Origin: Dyella sp. C11
GTDB taxonomy: Bacteria; Pseudomonadota; Gammaproteobacteria; Xanthomonadales; Rhodanobacteraceae
Length of the DNA stretch: 57,428 bases
Direction of reading: 5' to 3'
Assembly: GCF_003121485.1 (NCBI RefSeq)
Contig: NZ_QAVX01000022.1
Coordinates: forward strand, 1 to 57,428
The first letter of the stretch is position 1; each line of letters opens with the position of its first letter. Shown here piece after piece: positions 54,817-57,428 of the stretch. Made by a program: the position numbers and the translations under genes. A model generated the notes under the pieces. That model was not told the DNA's origin. It was given only the letters and a program-made list of their open reading frames with translations, and did not search any database.

Positions 54817-54958
54817 CAGTAAGTCGCTCGCGGCGCGAGCTGCCAGTCGGCAGCTCCGCTGCCTGCGAGGGGTAAGTGGGACAGACTCAGCCTCCGAAGG
54901 CTCGGCCTTTACCCTTTACCACTCACCACTTGCAGCCCACAACGTGGGCGACTTGCCC
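54817..54958. repeat. low-complexity partly palindromic repeat element B (after nusG)
   Basis: It begins AGTAAGTCGC and ends GGGCGACTTGCCC, so the ends are inverted. Inside are GCTCGCGGCGCGAGC, GTCGGCAGC..GCTGCCTG and GGGGTAAGTGGG, and CCTTTACCCTTTACCACTCA close to the nusG side. It shares these modules with elements A and C. It separates nusG from the rplK promoter; no T-run terminator is visible. Confidence 0.65.
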
Positions 54959-54962
54959 GCTA

Positions 54963-55523
54963 TCAAGCCTTTTCGACCTGCCCAAACTCCAGCTCGACCG
55001 GGGTCGAGCGGCCGAAAATGAGCACCGCGACGCGCAGGCGGCTCTTTTCGTAATTGACTTCCTCGACCACGCCGTTGAAGTCGTTGAACGGACCGTCGGT
55101 GACGCGAACCATCTCGCCCGGCTCGAACAGCACCTTGGGCTTGGGCTTTTCCACGCCTTCGCGGACGCGACTGAGAATGGCGTCGGCCTCGGAATCACGG
55201 ATGGGCAGCGGGCGATCCGCCGTGCCACCGATGAAACCCATGACCTTCGGGGTTTCCTTCACGAGATGCCAGCACTCGTCATCGATGCGCGGCGCCTTGC
55301 CCTCGGTGTCCGTCTCGATCTGCACGAGAACGTAACCCGGGAAGAACTTGCGCTCGCTGCGACGCTTCTGGCCGCTGCGCATCTCGATGACTTCTTCAGT
55401 CGGCACCAGCACTTCGCCGAACTTCTCTTCCATCTCGGCGCGACGAATACGCTCGTCAAGCGAACGCTTGACCTGGTTTTCGAAGCCCGAATAGGCGTGC
55501 ACCACATACCAACGCTTGCTCAT
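54963..55523 (-). CDS. nusG: transcription termination/antitermination factor NusG
   Basis: NusG binds elongating RNA polymerase and links it to Rho or to S10 on the ribosome. The 186-residue protein has the NGN domain ([48 protein letters not shown]) and a C-terminal KOW domain ([20 protein letters not shown]). Spacing from secE is nine bases. The gap after it contains repeat element B. Confidence 0.98.
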   Translation of the reverse strand: MSKRWYVVHAYSGFENQVKRSLDERIRRAEMEEKFGEVLVPTEEVIEMRSGQKRRSERKFFPGYVLVQIETDTEGKAPRIDDECWHLVKETPKVMGFIGGTADRPLPIRDSEADAILSRVREGVEKPKPKVLFEPGEMVRVTDGPFNDFNGVVEEVNYEKSRLRVAVLIFGRSTPVELEFGQVEKA

Positions 55524-55532
55524 GCCATCACC

Positions 55533-55928
55533 TCACGTACCGAGCTTGAGCAGCCAGTCGAGCACGACCGACTTCAGGATCAGATCGATCAGGCCCAGGA
55601 GCAACGACAGCACGATGACCACGACAATGATGATGCCGGTGGTCTTGAGCGTCTCGTCCTTGGTGGGCCAGACCACCTTGCGCAGTTCGAACTGCGATTC
55701 GCCGAGGAAGGCACGTACGCGGCGACCCGGCGCGGTGAACGCACCAATGGCCAGCGCCACGACCAGAGCAGCCAGCACGCCCAGCAGTCGGACCGACTGC
55801 GGGATCGAGCCGTCACTGCCAAACCACGAATACGCAAAAATGCCGGCTGCCAGCACAATAAAGGCCAGCACCAGCTTGGCGATGTCGGCGCCATTGGCGC
55901 CCTTGGTCGGTTCTGCCTTCGTATTCAT
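55533..55928 (-). CDS. secE: protein translocase subunit SecE
   Basis: SecE clamps SecY in the translocon. The 131-residue protein has three membrane helices (LVLAFIVLAAGIFAYSWF, LLGVLAALVVALAIGAF, GIIIVVVIVLSLLLGLIDLI) as in E. coli, and the conserved amphipathic stretch FELRKVVWPTKDETLKTTGI. ATG 55928 is used; upstream codons run into the tRNA gene. It lies 81 bp after tRNA-Trp and nine before nusG. Confidence 0.96.
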   Translation of the reverse strand: MNTKAEPTKGANGADIAKLVLAFIVLAAGIFAYSWFGSDGSIPQSVRLLGVLAALVVALAIGAFTAPGRRVRAFLGESQFELRKVVWPTKDETLKTTGIIIVVVIVLSLLLGLIDLILKSVVLDWLLKLGT

Positions 55929-56009
55929 GCGACATGATCGGATGAGAGAGGCATCGACCGGGTTACGGTCTGTATGCCATCCACCATCCGTCGTGGATCC
56001 TCGGGAAGA

Positions 56010-56085
<76 letters not shown>

Positions 56086-56095
56086 ATGGGTTGAT

Positions 56096-56235
56096 AGTAA
56101 GTCGCCCGCCTACGACGGGCTGGAAAGCGTCAATAGTAAAGGGTAAGAGCATTGCATCTCCACCCTTCACTCTTAACAGGCGGCAAAACCGCCGACTTCC
56201 AGCTCGCCAGCAGCGAGCGACTCACCACTTACGAC
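56096..56235. repeat. low-complexity partly palindromic repeat element C (after tuf2)
   Basis: It begins AGTAAGTCGC and ends TACGACTTACT, inverted ends. Inside lie AGTAAAGGGTAAGAG opposite CCCTTCACTCTTAAC, the hairpin GGCGGCAAAACCGCC, and CTCACCACTT. It lies between tuf2 and tRNA-Trp on a transcript presumably shared by both. Confidence 0.65.
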
Positions 56236-57426
56236 TTACTTGATGACCTTGGCCACCACGCCGGCGCCGACGGTACGGCCGCCTTCGCGAATCGCGAAGC
56301 GCAGACCTTCGTCCATGGCGATCGGGTGGATCAGGGTGACAACCATCTTGATGTTGTCGCCCGGCATGACCATTTCCACGCCTTCCGGCAGCTCGCAAGC
56401 GCCGGTCACGTCGGTCGTGCGGAAGTAGAACTGCGGGCGGTAGCCCTTGAAGAACGGGGTGTGACGACCACCTTCATCCTTCGACAGCACGTACACTTCG
56501 GCTTCGAACTCGGTGTGCGGGGTGATCGTGCCCGGCTTGGCCAGCACCTGGCCACGCTCCACGTCATCACGCTTCAGGCCGCGCAGCAGCAGACCGGCGT
56601 TGTCGCCTGCCTGACCCTGGTCGAGCAGCTTGCGGAACATTTCCACGCCCGTGACGGTGGGCTTCTGCCTCGGGCGGCTGCCGACCACTTCGAGTTCGTC
56701 ACCGACCTTGATGATGCCGCGCGCGTGACGACCGGTCACCACGGTGCCGCGGCCCGAGATCGAGAACACGTCTTCCACCGGCATCAGGAACGGCTTGTCG
56801 ATCGCACGGATCGGCTCCGGAATGTAGCTGTCCAGCGCGTCGACGAGGGCGATGATCGCCGGCACGCCGATTTCCGACTGGTCGCCTTCCAGCGCCTTCA
56901 GTGCCGAACCCTTGATGATCGGGGTGTCGTCGCCCGGGAAGTCGTACTTGGAGAGCAGTTCACGCACTTCCATTTCGACCAGCTCGAGCAGCTCGGCGTC
57001 GTCCACCATGTCGGCCTTGTTCAGGAACACGACGATGTACGGCACGCCCACCTGGCGCGACAGCAGGATGTGTTCGCGCGTCTGCGGCATCGGGCCGTCA
57101 GCGGCCGAGCACACCAGGATCGCGCCGTCCATCTGCGCCGCACCCGTGATCATGTTCTTCACGTAGTCGGCGTGGCCCGGGCAGTCCACGTGAGCGTAGT
57201 GGCGGGTCGGCGATTCGTATTCGACGTGTGCGGTCGAAATCGTGATACCACGCGCCTTTTCTTCCGGCGCCGCGTCGATCGCGTCATACGCCTTGAATTC
57301 GCCACCGAAACGCTCTGCACCCACCTTGGTCAGCGCAGCCGTCAGCGTCGTCTTGCCGTGGTCCACGTGACCAATCGTGCCGACGTTGACGTGCGGCTTG
57401 GTGCGTTCGAATTTACCCTTTGCCAT
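56236..57426 (-). CDS. tuf: elongation factor Tu, copy 2 (with a clustered set of substitutions)
   Basis: The 396-residue frame equals copy 1 except at six residues of domain II: I234H, E235A, V245L, I250S, T253R and T256P (numbering from Met1). They arise from eight base changes between 56661 and 56727, every one a transversion; by eye I find no other difference in the gene. G motifs [16 protein letters not shown] and NKADM are intact. The altered stretch includes the GRIERG motif, which is nearly invariant in EF-Tu, so either this copy is functionally odd or this part of the sequence is in error. It is followed by tRNA-Trp-secE-nusG; its promoter lies past the window edge, two bases beyond the start codon. 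Confidence 0.95.
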   Translation of the reverse strand: MAKGKFERTKPHVNVGTIGHVDHGKTTLTAALTKVGAERFGGEFKAYDAIDAAPEEKARGITISTAHVEYESPTRHYAHVDCPGHADYVKNMITGAAQMDGAILVCSAADGPMPQTREHILLSRQVGVPYIVVFLNKADMVDDAELLELVEMEVRELLSKYDFPGDDTPIIKGSALKALEGDQSEIGVPAIIALVDALDSYIPEPIRAIDKPFLMPVEDVFSISGRGTVVTGRHARGIIKVGDELEVVGSRPRQKPTVTGVEMFRKLLDQGQAGDNAGLLLRGLKRDDVERGQVLAKPGTITPHTEFEAEVYVLSKDEGGRHTPFFKGYRPQFYFRTTDVTGACELPEGVEMVMPGDNIKMVVTLIHPIAMDEGLRFAIREGGRTVGAGVVAKVIK

Positions 57427-57428
57427 AC

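Overview
The window is GC-rich chromosomal DNA from a gammaproteobacterium. The gene set points to the Lysobacterales (Xanthomonadales) and probably to the Rhodanobacteraceae (a Dyella, Luteibacter or Rhodanobacter relative). The reasons are the maf-locus remnant rng-yhdP-tldD, the pmbA/darP divergent pair, a class II DAHP synthase beside dsbB, a palindromic GTAGGAGCGCACTTGTGCGC repeat, and a spc operon without rpmJ. The genus is inferred from the overall look of the proteins; I ran no search. I see no prophage, insertion sequence, CRISPR array or secretion island.

Positions 1-24.4 kb are a mixed housekeeping region. It opens with the 3' end of tilS, then xseB and ispA (isoprenoid precursor synthesis), a secreted Gly-rich protein and a DUF4870 membrane protein. 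pmbA and tldD, the two halves of the TldD/TldE protease, lie either side of a DUF1653 gene, darP, a REP-like inverted pair, a small cysteine-rich gene and a YeiH-type exporter. A sterol-desaturase-like membrane protein, the giant envelope protein gene yhdP, rng and a mug-like DNA glycosylase follow. Next come a LysR regulator divergent from an NAD-dependent epimerase, two overlapping periplasmic cytochrome c genes, a MASE1 membrane protein whose kinase module looks dead, and the aroG(class II)-dsbB pair.

Positions 24.6-57.4 kb, all on the minus strand, are one transcription/translation supercluster. In order of transcription it reads tuf2, tRNA-Trp, secE, nusG, rplKA, rplJL, rpoBC, rpsLG, fusA, tuf1, the S10 operon (rpsJ to rpsQ), the spc operon (rplN to secY) and the alpha operon (rpsM, rpsK, rpsD, rpoA, rplQ). 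The two tuf genes are direct repeats 17.1 kb apart and bracket rpoBC and the L11/L10/str genes. Likely promoters can be read before rplK, rpsL, rpsJ and, inside spc, rpsH. Each is followed at or within a few bases of the predicted start by a stem-loop. Terminators or attenuator-like hairpins lie after tuf1, rplQ, rplA, rplL and rpoC.

The least expected observations are these. tuf2 carries eight clustered transversions that change six conserved residues. The MASE1 protein has lost its H-box histidine and N-box residues and lies behind an 11-bp-period triple repeat. A 70-codon Cys-rich gene is coupled to the YeiH gene by ATGA. A perfect 20-bp palindrome resembling tandem met boxes precedes YeiH. 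A family of partly palindromic low-complexity repeats fills the gaps after nusG and both tuf genes. No single new multi-gene system is evident.
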